Assembly (NCBI GenBank): GCA_018067045.1
Contig: JAGPVL010000016.1
Span: forward strand, 1 to 47,083
Direction of reading: 5' to 3'
Source: Gammaproteobacteria bacterium
GTDB taxonomy: Bacteria; Pseudomonadota; Gammaproteobacteria; Pseudomonadales; Alcanivoracaceae
DNA: 47,083 bases
Part shown: positions 46,819 through 47,083 of the stretch, in pieces
How the letters are laid out: each line of letters starts with the position of its first letter
How positions within the stretch are numbered: the first letter of the stretch is position 1
The notes under the pieces: model-generated
What the model was told of the DNA's origin: nothing
Databases searched by the model: none
Seen by the model: only the letters and a program-made list of their open reading frames with translations
Made by a program: the position numbers and the translations under genes

Positions 46819-47061
46819 ATCGATCACGTCAACGAGCAAAAAAGTAAACGGAAAAGCACTGATGATTTAAACGGTTTGTCCTGCCCAGAGCCTGATCGAG
46901 GACTACGGCCTTAGAGGCCAGGTGGGTGCCGAGGCGGGCAGGACATCATGAATCTCATCAAGGTACTCGATACCGGATATATGTCGATGGCCGTGAATTC
47001 TGACTGTGCTGGCATGTTTACTTAAACGGAGAAAAGGCAATGTGAAATTTACTTGCGGTAC
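46819..47061 (+). ncRNA. Candidate guide (bridge/seek) RNA region of the IS1111 element
   Basis: In IS1111-subgroup elements the guide RNA is encoded in the non-coding 3' end. Here a 9-bp perfect stem GTCCTGCCC / GGGCAGGAC (46878-46886 with 46936-46944) encloses a hairpin GGCC-TTAGA-GGCC (46907-46919). A second small hairpin GGTA-CTCGA-TACC (46962-46974) follows. The boundaries given are those of the non-coding segment, not of the mature RNA. Confidence 0.6.
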
Positions 47062-47083
47062 GCAGGGTGGTCATATATGTCCT

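Larger units (their letters stand above)
45721..47074 (+). mobile_element. Complete IS110 family element, IS1111 subgroup
   Basis: ATGACCACCCTGC (45721-45733) and its perfect reverse complement GCAGGGTGGTCAT (47062-47074) bracket a DEDD transposase gene. IS1111-subgroup members have such sub-terminal inverted repeats, while IS110 proper lacks them. The span is about 1354 bp; the true ends may lie a few bases outside. A second, one-mismatch inverted copy of the left end (45778-45792) overlaps the transposase ribosome site. A 3' non-coding part of about 240 bp precedes the right end. Confidence 0.85.
43742..47083. mobile_element. Left part of a genomic island downstream of yicC (truncated by window end)
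   Basis: It begins at the yicC stop and contains direct repeats, a tyrosine integrase, two gene remnants and a complete IS1111-type element. The expected gmk gene is not reached. The island continues past base 47083. Confidence 0.65.

Overview
The window looks like a chromosome segment of a gammaproteobacterium, probably of the Pseudomonadales/Alcanivorax sort. The basis is the order rpmB-rpmG, radC | coaBC-dut-algC-argB-slmA | pyrE-rph | yicC, which resembles Pseudomonas. The crc gene that Pseudomonas keeps between pyrE and rph is absent. Pseudomonas-type REP sequences at 106-194 and 5858-5875 fit the same placement. The genus is inference.

Region 1-17.3 kb is accessory and lipid/hydrophobe-flavoured. 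It carries a REP pair, a small secreted protein, a PlsC-type acyltransferase, a large DUF2339 membrane protein and a LuxR-type regulator. Next come an MpaB/rubber-oxygenase (DUF2236) protein, a secretory lipase with a membrane-anchored downstream neighbour and an AraC regulator upstream, and a di-heme c-type lipoprotein. A frameshifted metallo-beta-lactamase-fold pseudogene and a YecR-like lipoprotein follow. The region ends with a divergent FabR-like TetR regulator / COG3687 hydrolase pair that shares two GTATAC-N4-GTATAC operators, and a strong terminator at 17.23 kb.

Region 17.3-23.4 kb is a patchwork. It holds an HExxH putative peptidase with LGFP-like repeats and an AT-rich KAP-family P-loop NTPase flanked by two imperfect 63-bp direct repeats. 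Three small genes (22.36-23.34 kb) lie downstream of a large exoprotein and look like an immunity cluster.

Region 23.4-32.0 kb is a two-partner secretion locus: tpsB (transporter) followed by a 2317-residue tpsA/CdiA-like exoprotein with an unrecognised C-terminal 150 residues. An exported TPR/coiled-coil protein is transcribed divergently.

Region 33.5-43.7 kb is conserved housekeeping: ribosomal proteins L33 and L28, RadC, CoaBC, dUTPase, an AlgC with a long N-terminal membrane extension, ArgB, SlmA, a DUF4124-like protein, PyrE, RNase PH and YicC.

From 43.74 kb a genomic island begins directly after yicC. A tyrosine integrase preceded by four TGGTGGGCA repeats is followed by scrap (a winged-helix tail joined to a truncated REP-associated transposase) and a complete IS1111-subgroup IS110 element. 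That element has 13-bp inverted ends and a structured 3' non-coding end that could encode its guide (bridge/seek) RNA. The window ends just past the IS, so the rest of the island and gmk are not seen.
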